Assembly (NCBI RefSeq): GCF_014062345.1
Contig: NZ_JACGLS010000002.1
Coordinates: 248,001-312,000 of the forward strand
DNA: 64,000 nt
Source: Tenacibaculum pelagium
GTDB taxonomy: Bacteria; Bacteroidota; Bacteroidia; Flavobacteriales; Flavobacteriaceae
Reading direction: 5' to 3'
Numbering within the stretch: position 1 is the stretch's first letter; the number at the start of each line of letters is the position of its first letter. Below are positions 35,131-42,647 of the stretch, piece after piece. The position numbers and the translations under genes were made by a program. The notes beneath the pieces are model-generated. The model was given only the letters and a program-made list of their open reading frames with translations, had not been told where the DNA came from and ran no database searches.

Positions 35131-35202
35131 GCGAAAGTAGCTCAGGGGTAGAGCATCACCTTGCCAAGGTGGGGGTCGCGGGTTCAAATCCCGTCTTTCG
35201 CT
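35131..35202 (+). tRNA. tRNA-Gly (anticodon GCC)
   Basis: The acceptor arm GCGAAAG pairs with CTTTCGC; the D arm has CTCAGGGGTAGAGC; the anticodon loop TTGCCAA at 35161-35167 carries GCC; the T arm is GCGGGTTCAAATCCCGT. No CCA is encoded after the discriminator T. First gene of a three-tRNA unit. Confidence 0.96.
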
Positions 35203-35254
35203 CTGAGACTTTCTTTAAAAATATACCAAGATTTGATTATTTTTAATCAAATAT

Positions 35255-35340
35255 GCTGAAGTGGTGGAATTGGTAGACACGTTGGACTTAAAATCCAATG
35301 AGCCGTAATGCTCGTGCGGGTTCAAGTCCCGCCTTCAGTA
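35255..35340 (+). tRNA. tRNA-Leu (anticodon TAA), copy 1
   Basis: Class II tRNA with a long variable arm. The anticodon stem TTGGA/TCCAA encloses CTTAAAA, giving TAA. The acceptor GCTGAAG pairs with CTTCAGT (one G-T). CCA follows in the DNA at 35341-35343, which may be chance. Differs from copy 2 at only two positions, 35301 and 35312, both in the variable arm. Confidence 0.95.
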
Positions 35341-35344
35341 CCAC

Positions 35345-35376
35345 AAGCCTCGCTTTTATTAGCGAGGCTTATTTTT
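35345..35376 (+). terminator. Terminator between the two tRNA-Leu copies
   Basis: 10-bp perfect stem (AAGCCTCGCT 35345-35354 and 35361-35370), 6-nt loop and a T run. Copy 2 would therefore be read through or have its own promoter. Confidence 0.85.
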
Positions 35377-35402
35377 AAAAAAGTCAAAACAAGATATACC
35401 AT

Positions 35403-35488
35403 GCTGAAGTGGTGGAATTGGTAGACACGTTGGACTTAAAATCCAATGGGCCGTAATGCCCGTGCGGGTTCAAGTCCCGCCTTCAGTA
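35403..35488 (+). tRNA. tRNA-Leu (anticodon TAA), copy 2
   Basis: Same sequence as copy 1 except G at 35449 and C at 35460, which replace A and T at the matching sites of copy 1. The two sites face each other in the variable-arm stem, so the change keeps base pairing. No encoded CCA. Confidence 0.95.
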
Positions 35489-35490
35489 CT

Positions 35491-35525
35491 AAGCCTTAAC
35501 ATTTATTTGTTAAGGCTTTTTTATT
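35491..35525 (+). terminator. Terminator of the tRNA cluster
   Basis: 10-bp stem (AAGCCTTAAC 35491-35500 and 35509-35518) followed by a T run, two bases after copy 2 of tRNA-Leu. Confidence 0.88.
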
Positions 35526-35600
35526 TTATATACTTTTGGAATATTCTTTGTAATGTATTGTTTAAATTAACGTCTATACTATCAGCTTAAAACAAAAAAC

Positions 35601-36308
35601 ATGCGAAAGATATTTTTAATAGTTTGTATTACTTTCTTCACAAACACTTTTAGTCAAACCTCAACCCTTAATTCGTTATTAAAAAAACATGTTGATACTA
35701 AAGGAAATGTAAACTACAAAGCCTTTAAAAAAGATGAAACTAAACTAGATAGTTATTTAGAGTATTTAAATACAACTTCTCCAAAGAAAAATTGGTCTGC
35801 TTCAAAAACAAAAGCTTTTTGGGTTAACGCCTATAATGCATACACTATAAAGTTAATACTTGACAACTATCCTTTAAAAAGTATTTTAAAAATTAAAAAG
35901 AAAGGAAAGGATGCTTGGAATATTCCTTTTGCAAAAGTTGGAGGAAAAGCTTACACCTTAAATCATATTGAGCACGAAATTTTAAGAAAAGATTTTAATG
36001 ATCCAAAAATTCACGTTGGTGTAAATTGCGCATCAGGTTCATGTCCGCAATTAGGAAATTTTGCTTTTTCTGAAGCTAATTACACTACCAAAACAAAAGA
36101 ACTGATGAAAAAATTCATCAATGACCCAACTAGAAATAAAATTTCAGGCAAAAAAGTACAATTATCTAAAATATTCGAATGGTTTAAAGGAGATTTCACC
36201 AAAAAAGGTTCTTTAATCGATTTTTTAAACAAATATTCGAATACTAAAATTGACAAGAATGCTAAAATTAGCTTTTTAGAATATAATTGGAGTTTAAATG
36301 GAAAGTAA
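35601..36308 (+). CDS. DUF547 protein, exported
   Basis: 235 residues. Signal peptide (IFLIVCITFFTNTFSQ), then the DUF547 domain: KHVDTKGNVNYKAFKKDE, KTKAFWVNAYNAYTIKLIL and the conserved HVGVNCASGSCPQLGNFAF with a CxxxxC pair. The domain has a transglutaminase-like appearance and its function is unknown. It lies 60 nt before the arsenosugar genes on the same strand with no terminator between, so co-expression is possible. Confidence 0.88.
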   Translation: MRKIFLIVCITFFTNTFSQTSTLNSLLKKHVDTKGNVNYKAFKKDETKLDSYLEYLNTTSPKKNWSASKTKAFWVNAYNAYTIKLILDNYPLKSILKIKKKGKDAWNIPFAKVGGKAYTLNHIEHEILRKDFNDPKIHVGVNCASGSCPQLGNFAFSEANYTTKTKELMKKFINDPTRNKISGKKVQLSKIFEWFKGDFTKKGSLIDFLNKYSNTKIDKNAKISFLEYNWSLNGK

Positions 36309-36368
36309 GTAACGTAGTTATTTTAGTAAACTATTAGTATTTTTACTTTCAACTAGAAAATAAAACAA

Positions 36369-36704
36369 ATGTCTAAAACATATTACGATCCTGCTGACTT
36401 ACGTAAGTTTGGAAAGATAACAGAATGGAGCGAAGAACTTGGAAACAAGTTCTTTGATTATTATGGAAAAGTATTTGAAGAAGGGGCTTTAACAGCTCGC
36501 GAAAAATCGTTAATTGCTTTAGCTGTTGCACATACAGAACAATGCCCATACTGTATTGATGCCTACTCTAAAGACGGATTGCAACGCGGAATTACCAAAG
36601 AAGAAATGATGGAAGCCATTCATGTTGGTGCAGCTATAAAAAGTGGCGCAACATTAGTACACGGAGTTCAAATGATGAACAAAGTGAATAAATTAGAAAT
36701 GTAA
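36369..36704 (+). CDS. Arsenosugar biosynthesis-associated peroxidase-like protein (AhpD/CMD family)
   Basis: 111 residues of the carboxymuconolactone decarboxylase/AhpD fold. The redox motif is CPYC in LAVAHTEQCPYCIDAYSKDG, with a conserved His four residues before it and Glu in the helix before. Proteins of this subgroup occur next to ArsS in arsenosugar clusters. The CxxC and cluster context suggest thiol-based redox chemistry during arsenic methylation or sugar attachment, but the exact step is not known. Two bases separate it from arsS. Confidence 0.88.
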   Translation: MSKTYYDPADLRKFGKITEWSEELGNKFFDYYGKVFEEGALTAREKSLIALAVAHTEQCPYCIDAYSKDGLQRGITKEEMMEAIHVGAAIKSGATLVHGVQMMNKVNKLEM

Positions 36705-36705
36705 A

Positions 36706-37758
36706 ATGAAGAAATCTCTTCAAGCAAGAAATAACGATTTAGCAAACACCCAACGTCAGTTAGAAATCTTATCAAACGGGATTTTTGCTGACGGTGAGTT
36801 ACCCACGTTTGCAAAAAAAATTAAGGAAACAAATCAGTTCCCATTACGTCCTAAAAAATTAGAAATTCTTCAAATTAATTTAGGATATATGTGCAACCAA
36901 GTTTGTGCACATTGTCACGTTGATGCTGGCCCAGATCGTAAAGAAATTATGACGATTGAAACCATGCAACAATGTTTAGATGTCATTAAAAATACAGGAG
37001 CACATACTTTAGATTTAACTGGTGGTGCACCAGAAATGAATCCAAATTTTCGTTGGTTTGTAGAGGAAGCTTCAAAAGCAGGAATTAAAGATTTTATTGT
37101 TCGTTCTAACTTAACCATTATTAGAGCTAATAAAAAGTATTACGATTTACCTGAGTTCTTTAAAAAACATAACGTTCATGTAGTTTCTTCTATGCCCCAC
37201 TGGACGCGTGGTAAAACTGACAAACAACGTGGTGATGGGGTTTTTGATAAATCTATCAAAGCATTACAAATGCTAAATGAGGTTGGATATGGAATAGAAG
37301 GAACTAACTTAAAATTAGATTTGGTATATAATCCTTCAGGAGCATTTTTACCAGGAGATCAAGCCGCTTTAGAATCTGATTTTAAAAAAGCATTGAAAGA
37401 AGACTTCAATATTGAATTCAATTCTCTTTTTGCAATTACCAATTTACCAATCAGTAGGTTTTTAGATTACTTAATTGCTTCTGAGAATTATGAAGACTAT
37501 ATGTATGCTTTGGTAGAAGCTTACAATCCTATGGCTGTTGAAAATGTAATGTGTACAAATACATTATCGGTAAGTTGGGATGGATATTTATACGATTGCG
37601 ACTTTAATCAGATGTTGAATTTAAAAGTAAATTCTAAAGTAAAACATATATCTGATTATAATGAAGAATTGTTACAAAACCGAAACATCATTATCAACCA
37701 ACACTGCTACGGATGTACTTCTGGTGCAGGAAGTAGCTGTCAAGGAACTGTAGCCTAA
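36706..37758 (+). CDS. arsS: Arsenosugar biosynthesis radical SAM protein ArsS
   Basis: 350 residues. The radical SAM cluster is Cys63, Cys67 and Cys70 (GYMCNQVCAHCHVDAGP), followed by the glycine-rich SAM strand LDLTGGAPEMNP. A second Cys-rich part lies at the C-terminus (HCYGCTSGAGSSCQG). ArsS is proposed to join dimethylarsenic to the 5'-deoxyadenosyl group of SAM, giving the adenosyl precursor of arsenosugars. Some family members are selenoproteins; here every expected site is a normal codon and no in-frame TGA occurs. The stop overlaps the next start by one base. Confidence 0.92.
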   Translation: MKKSLQARNNDLANTQRQLEILSNGIFADGELPTFAKKIKETNQFPLRPKKLEILQINLGYMCNQVCAHCHVDAGPDRKEIMTIETMQQCLDVIKNTGAHTLDLTGGAPEMNPNFRWFVEEASKAGIKDFIVRSNLTIIRANKKYYDLPEFFKKHNVHVVSSMPHWTRGKTDKQRGDGVFDKSIKALQMLNEVGYGIEGTNLKLDLVYNPSGAFLPGDQAALESDFKKALKEDFNIEFNSLFAITNLPISRFLDYLIASENYEDYMYALVEAYNPMAVENVMCTNTLSVSWDGYLYDCDFNQMLNLKVNSKVKHISDYNEELLQNRNIIINQHCYGCTSGAGSSCQGTVA

Positions 37759-38252
37759 TGAAAAAACTTGTTTTCTTTTTTATATTGATTTCTCTCAATT
37801 CTTTTTCGCAAAAGAACTTGAAACAATTATTAAAGAAACACAATTCAGAAAACGCTCCTTATATCTCTGTAAGTGATTTAAAAAAAGAAGGAAGCAACGT
37901 TGTTTTATTAGACGCTCGCGAACTCAAAGAATTCAAAGTAAGTCATCTTAAAAACGCAACTTGTGTGGGTTATGATAATTTTGACCTTAACAAAACAATC
38001 AAGAAATTACCATCAGACAAAACCACAAAAATCGTGGTGTATTGTTCTTTAGGAATTCGTTCTGAAGATGTTGCTGAAAAAATTAAGAATACTGGCTATA
38101 ATAATGTTTACAATCTATATGGCGGGATTTTCGAATGGAAAAACCAAGACAACACAGTTGTAAATTCTAAAAATAAGCCAACTAAAAAAGTTCACACTTT
38201 TAACAAAGAATGGAGCAAATGGCTCTTAAAAGGAGAAAAGATTTATGAGTAA
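37758..38252 (+). CDS. Exported rhodanese-like protein in the arsenosugar cluster
   Basis: 164 residues. Signal peptide (LVFFFILISLNSFSQKN), then a single rhodanese domain with the active-site loop VVYCSLGIRSEDVA (Cys) and the family strand VLLDARELKEFKVSHL. Rhodaneses transfer sulfur or use the loop for arsenate and phosphate-like chemistry (arsenate reductases of the Cdc25/Acr2 kind share this fold, with a CX5R loop). Here the loop is CSLGIRS, in line with CX4R, which is sulfurtransferase-like. It overlaps neighbours on both sides (1 and 8 nt), so it belongs to the operon. Confidence 0.87.
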   Translation: MKKLVFFFILISLNSFSQKNLKQLLKKHNSENAPYISVSDLKKEGSNVVLLDARELKEFKVSHLKNATCVGYDNFDLNKTIKKLPSDKTTKIVVYCSLGIRSEDVAEKIKNTGYNNVYNLYGGIFEWKNQDNTVVNSKNKPTKKVHTFNKEWSKWLLKGEKIYE

Positions 38253-38850
38253 AAACTTACTGCTAATTTTTACAAGAAATCCTGAGTTAGGAAAAGCAAA
38301 AACACGTTTGGCAAAATCAGTTGGGGATGAAACTGCTTTAGATATCTATAAATTTTTATTAAACAGAACCAAAGAAATTACTCAAGATTTAACCTGTGAT
38401 AAAGTAGTGTACTATTCAGTAAAAGTTCGCAACAATGATATTTGGGATGCTAAAATTTACCAAAAGCATCAACAAGAAGGAGAAGATTTAGGTTTTAGAA
38501 TGCAAAATGCTTTTCAAAATTCTTTTAATGCTGGTTATGATAAAGTAATGATTATTGGTAGCGATTTGTACGATTTAACCCCAAATCACATTAACGAAGC
38601 ATTTAACAAACTAGACAACAATGATGTTGTTATTGGTCCTGCAGAAGATGGTGGGTATTATCTTCTTGGGATGAAAAATTTACAACCTAACATTTTTGAA
38701 AACAAAGCTTGGGGAACAGAAACTGTTAGAAAAGACACCCTAAATGATTTACAAAAAGTAAGTGTACATTTGCTAGAAGAATTAAACGATGTAGATGTGA
38801 TTGAAGACATTGAAAACCATCCAGCATTTCAAAAATTTTTGAATATTTAG
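38245..38850 (+). CDS. Arsenosugar-type glycosyltransferase (TIGR04282 family)
   Basis: 201 residues, GT-A-like fold. N-terminus LLIFTRNPELGKAKTRLAKS, nucleotide-site IIGSDLYDLTP and the DGGYYLLG motif (GPAEDGGYYLLGMKN) identify the TIGR04282 family found with ArsM and ArsS. It probably attaches or activates the sugar part of arsenosugars; the exact donor is unknown. Cytoplasmic. Starts in an 8-nt overlap with the rhodanese gene and is followed by PNP after 1 nt. Confidence 0.9.
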   Translation: MSKNLLLIFTRNPELGKAKTRLAKSVGDETALDIYKFLLNRTKEITQDLTCDKVVYYSVKVRNNDIWDAKIYQKHQQEGEDLGFRMQNAFQNSFNAGYDKVMIIGSDLYDLTPNHINEAFNKLDNNDVVIGPAEDGGYYLLGMKNLQPNIFENKAWGTETVRKDTLNDLQKVSVHLLEELNDVDVIEDIENHPAFQKFLNI

Positions 38851-38851
38851 A

Positions 38852-39667
38852 ATGAAGAAACAACAACTACAAGAAACAATAGATTTTTTAAAATCAAACG
38901 GAATTTCAAATCCTCAAATAGGAATTGTATTAGGAACCGGCTTAGGTAAACTAGTAGATGAAATAACTATTGAAAAAGAAATTCAATATTCAGAAATTCC
39001 ACATTTTCCTCAAGCAACGGTAGAGTTCCATTCAGGAAAATTAATTTACGGGGAATTATCAGGAAAAAAAGTTGTGGTAATGTCTGGTCGCTTTCATTTA
39101 TATGAAGGCTATAATTTGTGGGAAGTTACTTATGGTATCAGAACAATGCACGGTTTAGGAATATCTACTTTATTAATTTCTAATGCAGCTGGAGCTATCA
39201 ATCTTTCGTATAAAAAAGGAGATTTAATGCTATTAGAAGATCATTTAAATTTACAAGGAGGTTCTCCTTTAGCATTTAAAGGAGCAAACGAATTCGGAAA
39301 CATTTTTGCGGATATGTTAGAGCCTTATTCAAAAAAAATCAACAATCAACTGAAAGCTATCGCTAAAGAAAACGACATACAATTGCATGAAGGAATGTAC
39401 GCAAGTGTTGTCGGCCCACAACTAGAAACTAGAGCAGAATATAGAATGTTACAAATTTTAGAGGCGGATGCAGTTGGTATGAGTACTGTACCCGAAGTAA
39501 TTGTAGCAAAACAAATTGGTTTGCCTTGTGCAGCAGTTTCTGTATTAACAGACGAGTGTGACCCGAAGAATTTACAACCGGTAGATATTGGAGAAATCAT
39601 TGCTATAGCTGGAAAAGCAGAACCAAAAATGATTACCTTATTTAAAGAATTGATTAAAGAATTATGA
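38852..39667 (+). CDS. Purine-nucleoside phosphorylase of the arsenosugar cluster
   Basis: 271 residues, trimeric PNP type: phosphate loop GIVLGTGLGKL, VVMSGRFHLYEGY with the catalytic His, LLISNAAGAINLSYKKGDL and VGPQLETRAEYRMLQ with the substrate Glu; the base-specificity Asn is in VSVLTDECDP, where the usual Asn is replaced by Asp (TDECDP vs TNECDP-like), so base choice may differ. In this cluster the enzyme would remove adenine from the dimethylarsinoyl-adenosine made by ArsS (inference from family and place). Overlaps arsM by four bases. Confidence 0.9.
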   Translation: MKKQQLQETIDFLKSNGISNPQIGIVLGTGLGKLVDEITIEKEIQYSEIPHFPQATVEFHSGKLIYGELSGKKVVVMSGRFHLYEGYNLWEVTYGIRTMHGLGISTLLISNAAGAINLSYKKGDLMLLEDHLNLQGGSPLAFKGANEFGNIFADMLEPYSKKINNQLKAIAKENDIQLHEGMYASVVGPQLETRAEYRMLQILEADAVGMSTVPEVIVAKQIGLPCAAVSVLTDECDPKNLQPVDIGEIIAIAGKAEPKMITLFKELIKEL

Positions 39668-40632
39668 GTTATTTAGAAACTACACATAACGTTTATAAAG
39701 AAGCAGCACTAACACCAGATGTTGGTTTGTGTTGCACTACGAATCCTATTTGGGAATTACCGGGATTAAAGATTCCACGCATTATGCAAGAAATGAATTA
39801 CGGATGCGGTTCTACTGTACATGCTCGCGATTTAACCAACAATCCAAAAATGTTATACGTTGGTGTTGGTGGCGGAATGGAGTTATTACAATTTGCATAC
39901 TTCAACAGAAATAAAGGTGGTGTAATTGGTTTAGATGTGGTTGATGAAATGTTAGAAGCATCTCGTAAAAACTTTAAAGAAGCAGAAGAAATGAACCCTT
40001 GGTTTAAGTCTGATTTTGTAGATTTAAGAAAAGGTGATGCGATGAATTTACCTGTAGAAGATAATTCGATTGATGTTGCGGCACAAAACTGCTTATTCAA
40101 TATTTTTAAGGAAGATGATTTACAAAAAGCCATTGCGGAAATGTATCGTGTATTAAAACCACACGGACGTTTGGTAATGAGTGATCCTACTTGTGAGCAA
40201 GAAATGAATGATGAGTTACGTAACGACGAACGCTTACGTGCACTTTGTTTAAGTGGAAGTTTATCGATTGCTAATTATGTAAAAGCATTAACCGATGCTG
40301 GTTTTGGAACTATTGAAATTAGAGCCAGAAAACCTTACAGAATCTTAGACCCAAAGAATTACCCAACCGATGAGTTGATTTATATAGAATCTATTGAAGT
40401 AGCTGCTATCAAAGACCCAATGCCTGCAGACGGACCTTGCGTTTTTACAGGAAAAGCTGCTATTTATTATGGAGATGAAGATTATTTTGATGATGGAGCA
40501 GGACATACTTTATTAAAAAATCAGCCTTTAGCTATTTGCGATAAAACAGCATCAGCATTAAAAGCTTTAGGTAGAGACGATATTTATTTTTCAGAATCTA
40601 CCTACCATTACGATGGTGGCGGATGCTGTTAA
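39664..40632 (+). CDS. arsM: Arsenosugar biosynthesis arsenite methyltransferase ArsM
   Basis: 322 residues. SAM-binding motif MLYVGVGGGMELLQF and an acidic strand (GVIGLDVVDEML) follow an arsenic-binding N-terminal region with Cys23, Cys24 and Cys48 (GLCCTTNPIW; EMNYGCGSTVHAR). The C-terminus ends DGGGCC, a second thiol pair that is typical of this ArsM subgroup. It methylates arsenite stepwise with SAM and thiols, feeding ArsS. Last gene of the operon, closed by a strong terminator. Confidence 0.93.
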   Translation: MSYLETTHNVYKEAALTPDVGLCCTTNPIWELPGLKIPRIMQEMNYGCGSTVHARDLTNNPKMLYVGVGGGMELLQFAYFNRNKGGVIGLDVVDEMLEASRKNFKEAEEMNPWFKSDFVDLRKGDAMNLPVEDNSIDVAAQNCLFNIFKEDDLQKAIAEMYRVLKPHGRLVMSDPTCEQEMNDELRNDERLRALCLSGSLSIANYVKALTDAGFGTIEIRARKPYRILDPKNYPTDELIYIESIEVAAIKDPMPADGPCVFTGKAAIYYGDEDYFDDGAGHTLLKNQPLAICDKTASALKALGRDDIYFSESTYHYDGGGCC

Positions 40633-40651
40633 ATTTCTTTTAAAAGAATTG

Positions 40652-40682
40652 AAACCCTTGCTTCTAGCAAGGGTTTTTCTTT
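40652..40682 (+). terminator. Terminator of the arsenosugar operon
   Basis: 11-bp stem (AAACCCTTGCT 40652-40662 and 40666-40676), 3-nt loop and a T run. It separates arsM from the next methyltransferase gene. Confidence 0.9.
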
Positions 40683-40708
40683 ATCTTTAAATCAAAATTA
40701 TTGACGTT

Positions 40709-41527
40709 ATGAAACGCATACAACTTTTTGAGTTTGAAGATTTCCATTGGCTTCCGCCATTTATTAGGTCTAGCATCACTAACCTATTGGCTTTATTGCT
40801 AAAAATGCTAAAAACCAAAGATATTGTTGCTGTTCTTATTCACGATATTAAAAAGCAACATGATTTTAAACAAATTGTTGATTTAGGCTCTGGTTCTGGT
40901 GGAGTGATGATTGATGTAATTGAAGAAATAAATAAAAATAATAATACGCCTGTTAACTTATTACTTACCGATTTATATCCAAACACCTCAGTTGTAAGCA
41001 ACATTAACAATTTAAACATTAAAAATGTTCACTATCTAAAGGAATCGTTAAATGCAACTGATTTTAAAAATGCTCCTGAAGGGTTAAAAACAATGATGAA
41101 TAGTTTTCATCATATGCCACCAGAAAGCGCAAAAAAGATTTTAAAAACCGCACAAGAAAACAAACAACCTTTACTGATTTACGAAATGGGAGAAAACAAC
41201 ATCCCAACATTACTTTGGTGGTTACTATTACCTATTTCAATCGTAATTATGGTAGTAATGGTACTTTTTATGACTCCTTTTGTAAAAAACCTCACATTTA
41301 AGCAAGTACTATTTACTTATTTAATCCCTATAATTCCGTTCATATACGCTTGGGACGGACAAGCTTCTTTAGTTAGAATGTACACATTTAAGGATGTAGA
41401 AAACTATTTACTAAAAGACTTAGAAAACGATTCTTATTCATGGAAGATTGACCATGCTAAAAACTTAAAAGAAAAAAAGCAAGGGTATTATATTTTGGGG
41501 TTACCTGAAGAAAAAACAGTTAAGTAG
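40709..41527 (+). CDS. Membrane-bound class I SAM methyltransferase
   Basis: 272 residues. SAM site IVDLGSGSGGVMIDVIEE, second strand LLLTDLYPNTSVV, and a MNSFHHMPPESAKKIL segment. Two or three membrane helices follow (LLLPISIVIMVVMVLFM; VLFTYLIPIIPFIYAWD), unusual for class I methyltransferases and placing the catalytic domain at the inner membrane face. Substrate unknown. It follows the arsenosugar operon on the same strand but behind a terminator, so a link to arsenic is only possible. Confidence 0.82.
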   Translation: MKRIQLFEFEDFHWLPPFIRSSITNLLALLLKMLKTKDIVAVLIHDIKKQHDFKQIVDLGSGSGGVMIDVIEEINKNNNTPVNLLLTDLYPNTSVVSNINNLNIKNVHYLKESLNATDFKNAPEGLKTMMNSFHHMPPESAKKILKTAQENKQPLLIYEMGENNIPTLLWWLLLPISIVIMVVMVLFMTPFVKNLTFKQVLFTYLIPIIPFIYAWDGQASLVRMYTFKDVENYLLKDLENDSYSWKIDHAKNLKEKKQGYYILGLPEEKTVK

Positions 41528-41600
41528 ATAAAACAAGGTGAATGTTTTATTATCCGGAAATACTTAACCTAAAAACAATATATTTGATTAGATATAACTA

Positions 41601-41609
41601 GTTGGCAAA
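41601..41609 (+). repeat. Left boundary of cassette-like unit 1 (GTTGGCAAA)
   Basis: GTTGGCAAA is the exact reverse complement of TTTGCCAAC at 42488-42496, which opens the hairpin junction after the gene of this unit. Together they bracket the DUF3592-type gene. No junction hairpin was recognised upstream of this boundary. Confidence 0.6.
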
Positions 41610-41635
41610 CATTAAAAACTTATAGAATATTTAAA

Positions 41636-42457
41636 ATGATAAATAGAATAAAGAACTTTCTACCTGCTCTAATCATAGCTGGTATAATAATTTTCTCAGT
41701 AAAACTATTTGTTGCTAAAAAGGAGACAAATAAAGAGGAATTAATGAATAATGGAAATAAAACAGAAGCTATTATAAAGGACATTAAATACGATTATTAT
41801 TTTATTAACAAAGCTCGTAAAAAACAATATTATTATAAGTTAACTTTAAACTATAATGACTTACAAGGGAATTTATATAAAAACTATGTTTCAATTAATG
41901 ATTATGATTTCAAGGAAAAAAAAATAGGAGACAAAATTGAAATTTTTTATTCTACTGAAAATTCTAAAGAAATAACTTTAGTTGACTACCAAAAAATACA
42001 CAAAACACCTGAAAGAATTTTACTACCTAATGACTTGTTAAGTATAAATAAAAACAAGAATACAAAATCAATTTACGATAACTTAAATAAAATCAGTTAT
42101 GGATGGGAAGTAGACCAAAATGATTCTACTTTATTTTTAAACAAAAGAAAGAAAAGCTTTATATATGTGAGGAAAGACTCAATAGCTTATTATCATAATT
42201 CATTTCTTAATAATCAAATATTAGAAAACGACTTAAATCAATTTGAAAAAATAGAATCAAAAAGAGTAGCTAAAAAACTTATAAACATTGATCTTTTTGA
42301 ACCAAAAAGCAAACCTCTCCAGAATTTTAAAATGCGAAGTCTTGTAAATCATTATCAAAAAGATAATTTGAATTTCTATTCATCCGAAATCAATGACTAT
42401 TCCAATAAACCTTGGTTTTCATTAGTTTTAAAAACAACTATTGATAGAAAAAATTAA
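41636..42457 (+). CDS. DUF3592-type membrane protein in cassette-like unit 1
   Basis: 273 residues. One N-terminal helix (FLPALIIAGIIIFSVKLFV) and a DUF3592-like domain: TEAIIKDIKYDYYFINKARK, YYYKLTLNYNDLQGNLYKN and KIGDKIEIFYSTENSKEITL. The remaining half is a Lys/Asn-rich region without recognised motifs. The gene lies alone between a GTTGGCAAA sequence and its inverse copy, and a related domain occurs in the protein at 21907-22593. Function unknown. Confidence 0.75.
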   Translation: MINRIKNFLPALIIAGIIIFSVKLFVAKKETNKEELMNNGNKTEAIIKDIKYDYYFINKARKKQYYYKLTLNYNDLQGNLYKNYVSINDYDFKEKKIGDKIEIFYSTENSKEITLVDYQKIHKTPERILLPNDLLSINKNKNTKSIYDNLNKISYGWEVDQNDSTLFLNKRKKSFIYVRKDSIAYYHNSFLNNQILENDLNQFEKIESKRVAKKLINIDLFEPKSKPLQNFKMRSLVNHYQKDNLNFYSSEINDYSNKPWFSLVLKTTIDRKN

Positions 42458-42487
42458 AATAGGTGTTGAATTTATAGAAAAAAACGA

Positions 42488-42622
42488 TTTGCCAACACAG
42501 TGTATAATTAATGGCTAATTCTTGCCTACTTACGAAAATCCTCGTGGATTTTCTATTTGGTTTGTATTTGCTAAATTAGGTACCTAAACACGCCACTAAT
42601 CATACACAAACACGTTGTATGC
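42488..42622 (+). repeat. attC-like hairpin junction A between units 1 and 2
   Basis: TTTGCCAAC (42488-42496), 3 nt, left stem 42500-42515 (GTGTATAATTAATGGC), an inner region with a second hairpin (GAAAATCC/GGATTTTC around TCGT), right stem 42592-42607 (GCCACTAATCATACAC), 6 nt, GTTGTATGC (42614-42622). The stem pairs 14 of 16 on the plus strand; the two A-C mismatches become G-T pairs on the minus strand, so the bottom strand folds better. The design matches that of junction B. Confidence 0.7.
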
Positions 42623-42647
42623 AACCTGTCGAAAAAGGAATACCAAA

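Noticed and set aside
35341..35343. Genomically encoded CCA end of tRNA-Leu copy 1
   Set aside because: Copy 2 and tRNA-Gly lack it, so the CCA after copy 1 may be coincidence.
36706..37758. ArsS as a selenoprotein
   Set aside because: There is no in-frame TGA and the C-terminal positions are cysteine codons.
40709..41527. Including the membrane methyltransferase in the arsenosugar operon
   Set aside because: A strong terminator separates it from arsM and it has no thiol pairs of the ArsM kind.
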